Origin: Muribaculum intestinale
GTDB taxonomy: Bacteria > Bacteroidota > Bacteroidia > Bacteroidales > Muribaculaceae
Assembly (NCBI RefSeq): GCF_002201515.1
Contig: NZ_CP021421.1
Coordinates: 496,001-560,000, forward strand
DNA: 64,000 bases
Direction of reading: 5' to 3'
Each line of letters opens with the position of its first letter. The stretch's first letter is position 1. The position numbers and the translations under genes are program-made. The notes below the pieces were generated by a model. It had not been told where the DNA came from. It did no database searches and saw nothing but the letters and a program-made list of their open reading frames with translations. Shown here piece by piece: positions 1 to 7,122 of the stretch.

Positions 1-62
1 GGTCGTTTTCGAGTCGTTTTACTGTCGCAATTAACAATTCTTAACAATGGGGTTGGTAAGAT

Positions 63-95
63 AAAAGCCTGTAACTTTGATAGTTACAGGCTTTT
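63..95. terminator. Bidirectional terminator after tRNA-Ser
   Basis: A 14-bp perfect inverted repeat (AAAAGCCTGTAACT at 63-76, its complement at 82-95) has a 5-nt loop, and T-rich flanks follow on both strands. It lies downstream of the minus-strand tRNA-Ser and would end that transcript. It could also stop plus-strand transcription entering from the left edge. Confidence 0.85.
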
Positions 96-121
96 TCTGG
101 TGATGTACGTGGGTACATTCG

Positions 122-208
122 CGGAAAGACAGGGATTCGAACCCTGGGTACCCGTAAGGGTACAACGGTTTTCGAGACCGTCCCGATCGACCACTCCGGC
201 ATCTTTCC
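122..208 (-). tRNA. tRNA-Ser(CGA)
   Basis: The reverse complement folds as a class II tRNA. It has a 7-bp acceptor stem GGAAAGA/TCTTTCC, an anticodon loop CTCGAAA giving anticodon CGA (serine, codon UCG), a long variable arm with stem GTACCC/GGGTAC, and a T loop containing TTCGAAT. It is 87 nt long with discriminator base G. No CCA is encoded. A strong promoter lies about 110 bp upstream and a terminator directly downstream. Confidence 0.95.
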
Positions 209-321
209 TTAGTCGATAATTGTAGATGCTTCTGATGGATATCTCTGCGAGCACCGGATTGGGTAACAATGCAGACTATCCTTATGTCGCTCCCGACAAG
301 ATGTATTCCTCAAAAGCGCCA

Positions 322-353
322 CAAAATTACTGTTTTTTTTTTTGCCAACCAAA
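322..353 (-). promoter_or_regulatory. Bacteroidetes-type promoter for tRNA-Ser
   Basis: On the minus strand a -33 element TTTG (353-350) is followed after exactly 20 bp by a -7 element TAATTTTG (329-322). This matches the Bacteroidetes housekeeping pattern TTTG-N20-TAnnTTTG. Transcription would start near 315 and read through tRNA-Ser, giving a leader of about 105 nt. A run of 12 T (plus strand, 332-343) sits in the spacer. Nothing else is visible between the tRNA and the DUF2461 stop codon at 441. Confidence 0.7.
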
Positions 354-440
354 TGTTACGAACGAATTATTTGCTGAAACCATAAAATTTTACGGTCGTT
401 CATAGCACATCTATAACGTACCGCACTTTAAACCAAGGCA

Positions 441-1127
441 TTACCTTGCCGCCCGGTTATGCTCTATATATTCATCTATCGTATAGTTGATGAAATCGTT
501 GAAGCGTCGGGCCTGACGGATGGCAGGACGCAGGGCCTCGGGCAAATCGGGACGGAGCATAAACTCCTCAGAAAGCTGCTTGGAAGAGCAACAGAAATCC
601 TTAGGACGCACATAATTGATGTACTCCCAATCCTTCGGAAAGCCTTTTGGAGCTGTCTTTAGCATATTTTCACCAATGGTATGATACTGAGCACGGAATT
701 CATCCGACTCGACAATCGAGCGGTATTCATCGATTTCGTCATATATGCTGCGGCGTATCTCCCTCACAAGTGGCGATGGTAGGCATACTGTGCCAGCTGC
801 CACAAAACAGTTGTCGGGTTCGATATGGAGGTAATAGCCGCAGCGCATCGACTTCTTTCCGGCAGGCGGATTGATGAATATCCCGATATGAGTCTTATAT
901 GGCGTCTTGTCGGATGAAAAACGCGTGTCGCGGTATATGCGGTAGGTGCAGTCGGCGGCTGTGAGACCCGAGGCCGACGGGTCGCCCTCGGCCACAACGG
1001 CAATCAAATCATAAGCGAGAGACTCAACATGCTTCTTGACCCGCTGATACCAATCCTTGTTGGCGTTGAACCAGTCTCTGTCGTTATGCGCCCTCAATGA
1101 GCGCAAGAAGTTTAGTATATCTTCCAT
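441..1127 (-). CDS. DUF2461 domain-containing protein
   Basis: A 228-aa protein that looks like the DUF2461/TIGR02453 family by overall pattern: an N-terminal segment FLRSLRAHNDRDWFNANKDW, a central RIYRDTRFSSDKTPYKTHIG motif, and GYYLHIEP further on. The biochemical function of this family is not known to me. The start is the ATG at 1127, 18 bp after the tyrA stop codon, so it is probably the last gene of the aromatic operon. Whether it has anything to do with aromatic metabolism cannot be told from the sequence. It is soluble, with no signal peptide or membrane segment. Confidence 0.85.
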   Translation of the reverse strand: MEDILNFLRSLRAHNDRDWFNANKDWYQRVKKHVESLAYDLIAVVAEGDPSASGLTAADCTYRIYRDTRFSSDKTPYKTHIGIFINPPAGKKSMRCGYYLHIEPDNCFVAAGTVCLPSPLVREIRRSIYDEIDEYRSIVESDEFRAQYHTIGENMLKTAPKGFPKDWEYINYVRPKDFCCSSKQLSEEFMLRPDLPEALRPAIRQARRFNDFINYTIDEYIEHNRAAR

Positions 1128-1145
1128 GCCATTTCCTTTATATTA

Positions 1146-1919
1146 TCATGCGAGATTGCGGCGCACGCGGGCAAGATACTCGGCCATTGCAGTTGAATCG
1201 CGACGTTCGACAATCGACTGTAGTTCAGACAGCTGCTCGCGTATCTTCTCAAGCTGGCGCGGGGTGTTGGGATTGAAAAGGATCTCACTCAGCAGGTAAT
1301 CATCCTCGCTCATGAGTCCGTCGGCAATCGATTTGTGGCGCTTGAAAGTAGTGCCGGGAGCCGACTGATGCTTCATGCATCCGGCAAACACCAGTGTAGA
1401 GGCAAAGGGGATTGACAGTGAATAGGCAATCGTCTCGTCATGTTCGCTGAATGTGTACTCCTCGATGTGGAGATGCAGCTCGTTGTACAAATCTTTGAAA
1501 AACACTTTTCCGAGGTGGTCGCTCTCGCTTATGATAATTGCGTTCTCATTGCCGAGATTGCTTAGCGAGGCAAATGTTGGTCCAAACATCGGATGAGTCG
1601 ACACGAACGGATGGCCACATGCGGCGTAGAACTCAGGCAGGCCGGTCTTTACCGAGGCTATATCGCTGAGAATACATCCTTTGGGCACGTGAGGGAGCAC
1701 GGCCTTGAAGGCATCTATAGTATATTTCACCGTAGCGGCATTAATCACCATGTCGGGAGCGAACTCGTCGACCTCGTCAAAACTGCTGAAACGCCGGCAG
1801 TTGAATGTAAATAACAGCCGTCGTGGGTCGGTGTCGATAATTGCCACCTCATGTTTGCCGGAAAGGATGTCGCAAAAGAACGACCCCATCTTTCCAGCAC
1901 CTATTATCAGTATCTTCAT
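1146..1919 (-). CDS. tyrA: Prephenate dehydrogenase
   Basis: Converts prephenate to 4-hydroxyphenylpyruvate with NAD(P)+, the tyrosine branch. The 257-aa protein starts with a Rossmann nucleotide-binding motif (MKILIIGAGKMGSFF, a GxGxxG-type loop at residues 7-12). It has the STHPMFGPT segment conserved in prephenate dehydrogenases and a helical C-terminal dimerisation domain. The open frame extends further upstream, but that region overlaps the DAHP synthase gene. The ATG at 1919, directly before the Rossmann strand, is the natural start. There is no ACT or chorismate mutase domain; the mutase is fused to the DAHP synthase upstream. It lies 31 bp after that gene in the same operon. Confidence 0.92.
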   Translation of the reverse strand: MKILIIGAGKMGSFFCDILSGKHEVAIIDTDPRRLLFTFNCRRFSSFDEVDEFAPDMVINAATVKYTIDAFKAVLPHVPKGCILSDIASVKTGLPEFYAACGHPFVSTHPMFGPTFASLSNLGNENAIIISESDHLGKVFFKDLYNELHLHIEEYTFSEHDETIAYSLSIPFASTLVFAGCMKHQSAPGTTFKRHKSIADGLMSEDDYLLSEILFNPNTPRQLEKIREQLSELQSIVERRDSTAMAEYLARVRRNLA

Positions 1920-1950
1920 TTCATTAAATTTATGCGGCCGATATACACTG

Positions 1951-3030
1951 TCAACGTGTACGGTCGTTGAATATTTCAATCTGCTGGCGCACGGATTCCT
2001 CGTGAATAGCAGACAGGACGTTGCGCATGAATTCGCCCGACATGCCCATCTCCTCGGCCAGACGTGCGCGGCTCTGCATGATTTCGTCGTGGCGGCCAAT
2101 CTGAAGCACAGGCATGCGGTGTTCCTTCTTATACTGACCAATTTCGCGCGACACGCGCATGCGCTTGTTGAGCACTTCAAGGAGCTCGTTGTCAAGCTCG
2201 TCAATCTGCTGTCGGAGCAGGGTCAGGCTTTCGGTAGTCACGGTAGCGTCGCGTAGCACGAGTGTGTTAAGTATGAAATTGAGTACTTCGGGAGTGACCT
2301 GCTGGGCCTTGTCGCTCCAGGCGCAGTCGGGGTCGCAGTGGCTCTCGATTATGAGTCCGTCGAATCCCATGTCGAGGGCCTGTTGCGAGAGAGGTGCCAC
2401 CAGTTCGCGTTTTCCGCCTATATGGCTCGGGTCGCACACGAGGGTAAGATTTGGGAATCGGCGGCGCAACTCGATGGGGATGTGCCATTGCGGCATGTTG
2501 CGGTAGAGATGTTTGCCATATGCGCTGAATCCGCGGTGGATGGCGCCCAGACGGTGTATACCGGCATTGTACAGGCGCTGGAGCGCGCCTATCCATAGCT
2601 CAAGGTCGGGATTTACAGGATTCTTCACCAGTACGGGAACATCCTTGCCGGCCTCCTGCAGAGCATCGGCAATCTCCTGCATGGCAAAAGGATTTGCCGA
2701 GGTGCGGGCGCCTATCCACAATATGTCGACTCCGGCGGCGAGCGCGTCCTCTACATGCTGACGTGTGGCCACCTCGGTAGCCGTCAGCATTCCGGTCTCC
2801 TCCTTCACTTTGGCGAGCCACGGGAGGCCTTCACGGCCCACTCCCTCGAAACCACCGGGCTTGGTGCGCGGTTTCCATATGCCGGCGCGGAATATCTTCA
2901 CCCCGTTGCGGGCAAGTTCGCGTGCTGTCGAAAGCACCTGTTCTTCAGTCTCGGCGCTGCATGGGCCGGCGATAATAATGGGGTGCATGCCCCCTTTTTC
3001 TTCAGGCAGAATAGATTGTAAGTCAGTCAT
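1951..3030 (-). CDS. aroF: 3-Deoxy-7-phosphoheptulonate synthase / chorismate mutase fusion
   Basis: A 359-aa bifunctional enzyme. Residues about 1-260 form a DAHP synthase of the KDO8P-synthase-like type: IIAGPCSAE, KPRTKPGGFEG, LVKNPVNPD, and the metal/substrate motif CDPSHIGGKR. Residues about 265-355 form an AroQ-type chorismate mutase: LTLLRQQIDELDNELLEVLN and the RHDEIMQSR helix. It therefore catalyses both the entry step of the shikimate pathway (PEP plus erythrose 4-phosphate) and conversion of chorismate to prephenate. That explains why neither PheA nor TyrA here has a mutase domain. The start ATG at 3030 follows the aminotransferase stop by one base, indicating translational coupling. 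The symbol aroF is used loosely; the fusion is common in Bacteroidetes. Confidence 0.93.
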   Translation of the reverse strand: MTDLQSILPEEKGGMHPIIIAGPCSAETEEQVLSTARELARNGVKIFRAGIWKPRTKPGGFEGVGREGLPWLAKVKEETGMLTATEVATRQHVEDALAAGVDILWIGARTSANPFAMQEIADALQEAGKDVPVLVKNPVNPDLELWIGALQRLYNAGIHRLGAIHRGFSAYGKHLYRNMPQWHIPIELRRRFPNLTLVCDPSHIGGKRELVAPLSQQALDMGFDGLIIESHCDPDCAWSDKAQQVTPEVLNFILNTLVLRDATVTTESLTLLRQQIDELDNELLEVLNKRMRVSREIGQYKKEHRMPVLQIGRHDEIMQSRARLAEEMGMSGEFMRNVLSAIHEESVRQQIEIFNDRTR

Positions 3031-3031
3031 T

Positions 3032-4204
3032 TTATGCTGTTTTATATGTTTCTTCGATACGTTTCAGGGCCTCGGCGAGCTTCTCCTCGGTAGCGCATAG
3101 GGAAATGCGCACATAGCGGTCGCCGTTTGAGCCGAATATGAATCCCGGAGTGATGAATACCCTTGAGCCGTAGAGCACACGGTCGGCAAGCGTTTCCGAC
3201 GACGCCTCACCTTGAGGGATACGCCCCCAGAGGAATAGTCCGCGCTGATGCGGGTCAAACTCGCAACCGAGCGCCTTCATAATCCGTTCGGCAATGAGCC
3301 GCCGGCGAGCGTAGGTCTCGTTGAGTCCGGCATACCACTCATCAGGGGCATCAAGTCCCTTGACCGCGGCAAGCATAAGCGGGCGGAACTGTCCGGAGTC
3401 GATATTGCTCTTGACCTTGAGCACCCACTGGATAAACTGTGGATTGGAAGCGAGCATGCCTACGCGCCATCCGGCCATGTTGTGGCTCTTGCTCATCGAG
3501 TTCATCTCGATGGCCACATCCCTGGCTCCATCCACCTGCAACAGGCTCAGTGGATTGTCGTTGAGGATAAAGCTGTAGGGGTTGTCGTGGGCAATCACTA
3601 TGCCATGGCGGCGGCCGAAGTCGACAATCTTCTCAAAGAGGCCAACTGACGCGGGAGTGCCGGTAGGCATATGTGGGTAATTGATCCACATGAGTTTAAT
3701 GCGGTCGAGCGGCAAGCGCTCCAGAGCCTCGAAGTCGGGCATCCAGCCACCATCTTCCGTGAGGTCGTAGTTGAAAATCTCGGCGCCGACAAGGCGGCTC
3801 ACCGAGGTATAGGTAGGATAGCCGGGGTTGGGCACAAGCACTCCGTCGCCTGGATTGAGAAAAGCGAGCGACACATGCAGTATGCCCTCTTTCGAGCCAA
3901 TAAGCGGCTGAATCTCAGTGTCTGGATTCAGCTCCACACCATAATGACGCGAGTAGAAACGGCTCATCGCACGCCGCAGCTCGGGAATGCCGACATAAGG
4001 CTGGTAGCTGTGTGCGCCAGGCTTGCGGGCCTCTTCGCAAAGGGTGTCGATTACCTCGGCCGACGGCATACGGTCGGGGCCCCCTATGCCAAGCGATATT
4101 ATGTCGCGTCCCTCGGCATTGAGGCGAGCCACTTCGCGCAGCTTGCGCGAGAAGTAGTATTCCTGTATTTCCGACACACGGCCGGCGGGTTGTATATCTT
4201 TCAT
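3032..4204 (-). CDS. PLP-dependent aminotransferase (aromatic operon)
   Basis: A 390-aa fold-type I class I/II aminotransferase. Visible landmarks are ISLGIGGPDRMPS near residue 40, the PNPGYPTY segment, the cofactor-contacting HDNPYSF, the PLP lysine in SMSKSHNMAGWRVG, and an arginine near the C-terminus (RYVRISLC) that would bind the substrate carboxylate. Its place between pheA and the DAHP synthase-mutase gene suggests that it makes phenylalanine and tyrosine from phenylpyruvate and 4-hydroxyphenylpyruvate. The sequence also resembles diaminopimelate/alanine-type aminotransferases, so substrate assignment rests on context. It is 30 bp downstream of pheA. Confidence 0.88.
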   Translation of the reverse strand: MKDIQPAGRVSEIQEYYFSRKLREVARLNAEGRDIISLGIGGPDRMPSAEVIDTLCEEARKPGAHSYQPYVGIPELRRAMSRFYSRHYGVELNPDTEIQPLIGSKEGILHVSLAFLNPGDGVLVPNPGYPTYTSVSRLVGAEIFNYDLTEDGGWMPDFEALERLPLDRIKLMWINYPHMPTGTPASVGLFEKIVDFGRRHGIVIAHDNPYSFILNDNPLSLLQVDGARDVAIEMNSMSKSHNMAGWRVGMLASNPQFIQWVLKVKSNIDSGQFRPLMLAAVKGLDAPDEWYAGLNETYARRRLIAERIMKALGCEFDPHQRGLFLWGRIPQGEASSETLADRVLYGSRVFITPGFIFGSNGDRYVRISLCATEEKLAEALKRIEETYKTA

Positions 4205-4234
4205 TGTTTCGGTTTTATGCAGTATTTGTTGGAT

Positions 4235-5119
4235 TCACACCTCGTTTTTGCAAGCGTTGTATTCGCCGAGGATACGCAGGTCGTTGGTAAGCGGACGCAC
4301 GGCGTCGACGGCCTGGCGATAGCGCGAATAACTGTCAAACTCAAGGTCGATATAGAAACGGTATTCCCACTCGCGTCCGAGTATGGGCATCGACTGGATT
4401 TTGGTGAGATTGATATCGTAGAACGACAGGATGGTCAGCACCTTGGACAGAGCGCCCTTGTCGTGGGGAAGGGTGAACACAACCGACGATTTGTCGATAA
4501 ACCTCTCGGACGGGCGCTCCTCTCCGGCAATCAGCGGATCGGCCAGTATGAGAAAGCGGGTGAAATTGCGCTTGTTTGTCTCAATGCTCCGCTCAAGTAT
4601 GTTAAGTCCATAAAGATTGGCGGCATACTCGCCACACACGGCTGCATGTCCGGTAAGGCCTTTTTCGGCAATCTCCTTGGCGCTGCCGGCAGTGTCGAAT
4701 GTCTCGATCATCTTCATGTTGGGATGACGCAACAGAAACTGCTCGCACTGCAGCAATGCCATCGGATGGGAGTTGACCTCGGTGAGCTCGTCGATGGTCT
4801 GTCCGGGGAGAGCGGCAAGAGTGTGGGATATGCGCATCTTGTATTCACCGACAATCTGCATGTTGGACGCCCTGAGCAACTCGTGGTTCTGGAGTAGAGA
4901 GCCTGCTATGGTGTTCTCGATAGCCATTATGCCAAGCAGCGAAGCATCGGCGGCGAGAGTGTCGAACATCTCCTGAAAACTGTCGCACTGGATGGTGTCG
5001 ATCTCCTCGCCGGCGAAATAGCCGCGGGCGGCAGCGTCGTGGTAACACCCCGCCACCCCCTGTATTGTGATACGCTTGGGGCGGCGGCCCGCAATATGTA
5101 GTCTGTCGGAGGTAATCAT
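4235..5119 (-). CDS. pheA: Prephenate dehydratase
   Basis: Converts prephenate to phenylpyruvate, the committed step to phenylalanine. The protein is 294 aa from the ATG at 5119. Residues about 15-200 are the PDT domain: ITIQGVAGCYHDAAA, MAIENTIAGSLL, VNSHPMALLQCEQFL, and the catalytic-site segment TRFLIL. Residues about 210-290 form an ACT domain (SSVVFTLPHDKGALSKVL) expected to bind phenylalanine for feedback control. The frame is open to a TTG at 5137, but that codon lies in the U-tract of an intrinsic terminator, so the ATG at 5119 is chosen. It is the first gene after the Phe/Tyr leader-peptide attenuator, so expression should rise when charged tRNA-Phe or tRNA-Tyr is short. Confidence 0.94.
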   Translation of the reverse strand: MITSDRLHIAGRRPKRITIQGVAGCYHDAAARGYFAGEEIDTIQCDSFQEMFDTLAADASLLGIMAIENTIAGSLLQNHELLRASNMQIVGEYKMRISHTLAALPGQTIDELTEVNSHPMALLQCEQFLLRHPNMKMIETFDTAGSAKEIAEKGLTGHAAVCGEYAANLYGLNILERSIETNKRNFTRFLILADPLIAGEERPSERFIDKSSVVFTLPHDKGALSKVLTILSFYDINLTKIQSMPILGREWEYRFYIDLEFDSYSRYRQAVDAVRPLTNDLRILGEYNACKNEV

Positions 5120-5136
5120 ATGTCGGTTATATAACA

Positions 5137-5174
5137 AAATTCCCGCTCGCCTCGTCGTTGAGGAGCGGGAATTT
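5137..5174 (-). terminator. Attenuator terminator of the pheA operon
   Basis: A perfect 12-bp stem (plus strand AAATTCCCGCTC at 5137-5148 with GAGCGGGAATTT at 5163-5174) closes a 14-nt loop. On the minus strand it is followed by TGTTATAT, a T-rich tail that extends the TTT end of the stem. It lies 17 bp before the pheA ATG and after a Phe/Tyr-rich leader ORF. The minus-strand segment CCCGCT (5169-5164) can instead pair with AGCGGG (5233-5228) directly after the leader stop codon, giving an antiterminator. Confidence 0.85.
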
Positions 5175-5233
5175 CTATGGTGATGTTTTATTATTTGCTT
5201 ATCATTAAGATTTTGCGCATGCCACTACCCGCT

Positions 5234-5290
5234 TCAATTTCCGTTGAAATAGAAGTAAGAAAAATAGTATGCGTAAAATCGAGTCATCAT
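5234..5290 (-). CDS. Phe/Tyr leader peptide of the pheA operon
   Basis: A short ORF of 18 codons plus TGA reads MMTRFYAYYFSYFYFNGN. Nine of the eleven residues at positions 5-15 are Phe or Tyr (4 Phe, 5 Tyr). It begins about 15 nt after the predicted transcription start and ends just before the antiterminator segment. A 14-nt segment inside it (plus strand 5267-5280) can pair, 12 of 14 bases, with 5209-5222 after the stop codon, forming the usual 1:2 hairpin. With the downstream terminator this has every part of a ribosome-mediated attenuator. Sensing both Phe and Tyr fits an operon that makes both. The ORF was found by reading the upstream region directly and is too short for standard gene callers. 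Confidence 0.85.
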   Translation of the reverse strand: MMTRFYAYYFSYFYFNGN

Positions 5291-5311
5291 AATTAGTTTG
5301 CTTTGACTCGA

Positions 5312-5342
5312 CAAATTTATAGCAAACTTTTCAATCACGCAA
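5312..5342 (-). promoter_or_regulatory. Promoter of the pheA (Phe/Tyr) operon
   Basis: On the minus strand a -33 TTG (5342-5340) and a -7 TAAATTTG (5319-5312) are separated by exactly 20 bp, the Bacteroidetes sigma pattern. Transcription would start near 5305, leaving only about 15 nt before the leader peptide ATG at 5290. Confidence 0.75.
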
Positions 5343-5654
5343 TATTTTTGCGATAAAACTTTCATTTCTCCAAACAAAATGCTCAAAAATCCTCAAATAT
5401 TACTAAAATATCCCAATTCCCCACTCACAGCGCCCTTGCGCACGACAGACGTATATCTCTACGATTGGAGACTGCTCACTGCGTATCTCCCCGTGACATC
5501 GCCATACGCTCAGCCCAAGGACACAACTTCATTGCATATATACCTGTGTGCAACTCATTGGGCACACTTACTTGCATCAGCATATCACATTGCATGCATA
5601 TGAACATATCTTTGCGCAACCTTTTTGTGCGTTACAAAAAAGTTAACCTCGGAG

Positions 5655-5687
5655 TTGCAATACTCTAAAAGATTTTACGTACCTTTG
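5655..5687 (+). promoter_or_regulatory. Promoter of tRNA-Thr
   Basis: TTG at 5655-5657 and TACCTTTG at 5680-5687 are 22 bp apart, slightly longer than the usual spacing. The predicted start is about 20 bp before the tRNA. Between this promoter and the leader promoter at 5342 there are about 310 bases that are AT-rich with no convincing gene. Confidence 0.6.
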
Positions 5688-5713
5688 CACACACAAAATA
5701 GACAACCTACATT

Positions 5714-5786
5714 GCCACAATAGCTCAGTCGGTAGAGCATTTCATTCGTAACGAAAAGGTCCGGGGTTCGAACCCCCGTTGTGGCT
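5714..5786 (+). tRNA. tRNA-Thr(CGU)
   Basis: A 73-nt tRNA with acceptor stem GCCACAA/TTGTGGC, D-arm GCTCAGTCGGTAGAGC and T-arm CCGGGGTTCGAACCCCCG. The anticodon loop TTCGTAA gives anticodon CGT (threonine, codon ACG). The last base pair of the anticodon stem is a mismatch (A-C). Discriminator base T; no CCA is encoded. A promoter lies just upstream. Confidence 0.92.
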
Positions 5787-6016
5787 CAAACGTAAGAAAC
5801 TAAAAAAACAACCGGTTAATTTGGCTTTTTTATTATATAACATAGCCAAATTTTTCAAAAATAAAACTATCTCAACACAAAAAGCCATTAATTTTAATAC
5901 GTACTCAATGTTGTTGAGATTTGCCATATCCTAAACTGCTACGCATACCGAGGTAATTGCGGTGGCGATAATAGCAGCCGTTAAAACAATTTTGAACATA
6001 CATGATTAAACTTTTA

Positions 6017-6052
6017 CCCCGATGTAAGACCGTGACGGTTAAAGAGTCGGGG
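6017..6052 (+). terminator. Intrinsic-terminator-like hairpin
   Basis: The outer stem CCCCGA/TCGGGG (6017-6022 with 6047-6052) encloses an inner stem ACCGT/ACGGT (6029-6033 with 6035-6039), and CTTTTCGTTT follows on the plus strand. The only plus-strand unit upstream is tRNA-Thr, 230 bases away, so it may end a longer tRNA-Thr transcript. Confidence 0.5.
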
Positions 6053-6099
6053 CTTTTCGTTTACCTTTTACAAGTTTGCAAAATTTGTGCTATCTTTTG

Positions 6100-6335
6100 C
6101 GGGTGTTAAGCCGATTCGGGGACACGGTTGTTAAACCGCATTAATGCTTTTGTACCCTAGGCATTAGCGACGGAGTAAATTTAACCGCCCATTTGCCCAC
6201 CTTTAAACTATTTCAATTCTCATAGTTGAACGGCTCGCCGCAACTGGTTAAATAAGCTGGAAAGCAGCTGCATTACTTCACAACCTTAACCGTTGCCCGC
6301 TACTACGGTTCGGGGGTCTTTTTAAGAAATAAAAA
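6100..6335 (+). ncRNA. Candidate structured non-coding RNA
   Basis: Several independent inverted repeats lie in a row in this non-coding segment: CGGTT..AACCG (about 6126-6139), AATGC..GCATT (about 6144-6166), AACTAT..ATAGTT (about 6208-6230), CGGC-TC-GCCG (about 6231-6240), then GCAAC(T)GGTTAA pairing with TTAACCGTTGC around an inner AGCTG..CAGCT hairpin (about 6240-6297). The last hairpin, ACCGT..ACGGT, is followed by a T-run (CTTTTT at about 6317-6323) that could be its terminator. A TTTG and a near-match -7 element (TATCTTTTG, 6091-6099) precede it. I could not match it to tmRNA, SRP RNA or RNase P RNA; 6S RNA is possible. Strand is inferred from the T-run. Confidence 0.3.
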
Positions 6336-6380
6336 TCTGCAACCACACGTCTGTCATATTATATGATGTTGCTTCACATA

Positions 6381-6404
6381 GATTCATAGATTCATAGATT
6401 CACA
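6381..6404. repeat. 8-bp tandem repeat, three copies
   Basis: GATTCATA at 6381-6388 and 6389-6396, then GATTCACA at 6397-6404, preceded by a partial unit CATA. This is a short simple repeat in non-coding DNA with no evident function. Confidence 0.7.
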
Positions 6405-6526
6405 ACTTCAAACATATTCGGATGTTCAATATATGTTAGATATTTGCAGGCAATGCTCGGGTTCAACTGACTCCGGCTCTTAGTTCTTTCTGCTACCGGA
6501 TATTCTGCTAATAAAATATTTAACAG

Positions 6527-6796
6527 CTATTTTCTGCATTGGTGTTTGCGTCTCCATTTGCGTTCCCATTCGTCAATTGCGTTCTCTCGTTCTTGTTTCG
6601 CAATAGCATCAATATAAGTTTTTTCGTCGTTTCTTCGGCTTTTGCTTGGTAGTTTACAACCACCTATTATCCAACACATCAGACAATATCCACATAGAAC
6701 TATCGCAGAGCATACTATAAAAGCGGTTATGAAACCCGGGCATACGCAAATAACTATGAAAATAATGAGTATCGCCCAAATAATTATTCCAAGCAT
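6527..6796 (-). CDS. Small membrane protein, unknown function
   Basis: Not recognised. An 89-aa ORF starts at an ATG at 6796. Residues 1-50 are almost wholly hydrophobic and form two probable membrane segments (MLGIIIWAILIIFIVIC and FIVCSAIVLCGYCLMCWII). The remaining 39 residues are highly charged (KSRRNDEKTYIDAIAKQER, EWERKWRRKHQCRK), giving a cytoplasmic basic tail. Cysteine content is high (6 in 89). The upstream minus-strand DNA is A-rich, as before many Bacteroidetes genes. The region has no other gene and could be a remnant of mobile DNA. Coding status rests only on the length and the sensible membrane topology. Confidence 0.45.
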   Translation of the reverse strand: MLGIIIWAILIIFIVICVCPGFITAFIVCSAIVLCGYCLMCWIIGGCKLPSKSRRNDEKTYIDAIAKQERENAIDEWERKWRRKHQCRK

Positions 6797-7122
6797 GATT
6801 GTAATTTTTAAGTATTCGCTAAGTTATTGAAATATTTTGAAATTCAGTTATTGCGACCAATAAACCTATCACGATGAAGCAGCAACTTCATTTTTTCGTA
6901 AAATAACTACATTACTGATTGATAAAACACAAAGTCTATCGGCTAAAAAAGAGCTTATTTCAGACCAAGGTCTGAGGTAAGCTCTTTTTAATGTTCAAGA
7001 ATTTGAGGTTAACACATCAACTGTCAATAGCAGATGTACGAAAGCCATTAAGCAGACAAGTGGTTGCAAACACCCGACAGAAGACAGCGTAGGCTCTACA
7101 TCATCGGCCACTGACAGTAGGG
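6797..7122. other. 326-base intergenic stretch
   Basis: Contains the strong bidirectional terminator at 6946-6989 and otherwise AT-rich DNA. No gene is visible on either strand. Confidence 0.6.
6946..6989. terminator. Strong bidirectional terminator
   Basis: The outer stem AAAAAGAGCTTA/TAAGCTCTTTTT (6946-6957 with 6978-6989) continues after a small internal loop into TCAGACC/GGTCTGA (6960-6966 with 6969-6975). T-runs occur on both strands. It lies 134 bases beyond the minus-strand carbonic anhydrase stop codon and probably ends that transcript. Confidence 0.85.

Larger units (their letters stand above)
5787..6526. other. 740-base gene-poor stretch
   Basis: No protein gene of normal length is convincing here. 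The stretch holds an intrinsic-terminator-like hairpin at 6017-6052, a hairpin-dense segment at about 6100-6335 that could be a non-coding RNA, and an 8-bp tandem repeat at 6381-6404. A 22-codon minus-strand hydrophobic ORF (5931-5999) is too weak to call. The remaining parts (5787-5930, 6405-6526) are AT-rich without visible signals. Confidence 0.6.

Noticed and set aside
84..269. 61-aa minus-strand ORF over the tRNA-Ser gene
   Set aside because: It covers the tRNA itself and has no coding features.
1951..2204. N-terminal extension of the tyrA frame into the DAHP synthase gene
   Set aside because: It is a frame shadow of the upstream gene; the Rossmann start at 1919 is natural.
5931..5999. 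22-codon minus-strand hydrophobic ORF (MFKIVLTAAIIATAITSVCV and two more residues), reminiscent of tiny phage-associated membrane peptides
   Set aside because: No ribosome-binding or promoter support, very short, and next to no amidase or phage gene; chance hydrophobic frame is as likely.
6240..6300. Possible SRP (4.5S) RNA because of GGAAAGCAGC
   Set aside because: The GGAA is not in the conserved closed tetraloop context and the flanking conserved bases are missing.
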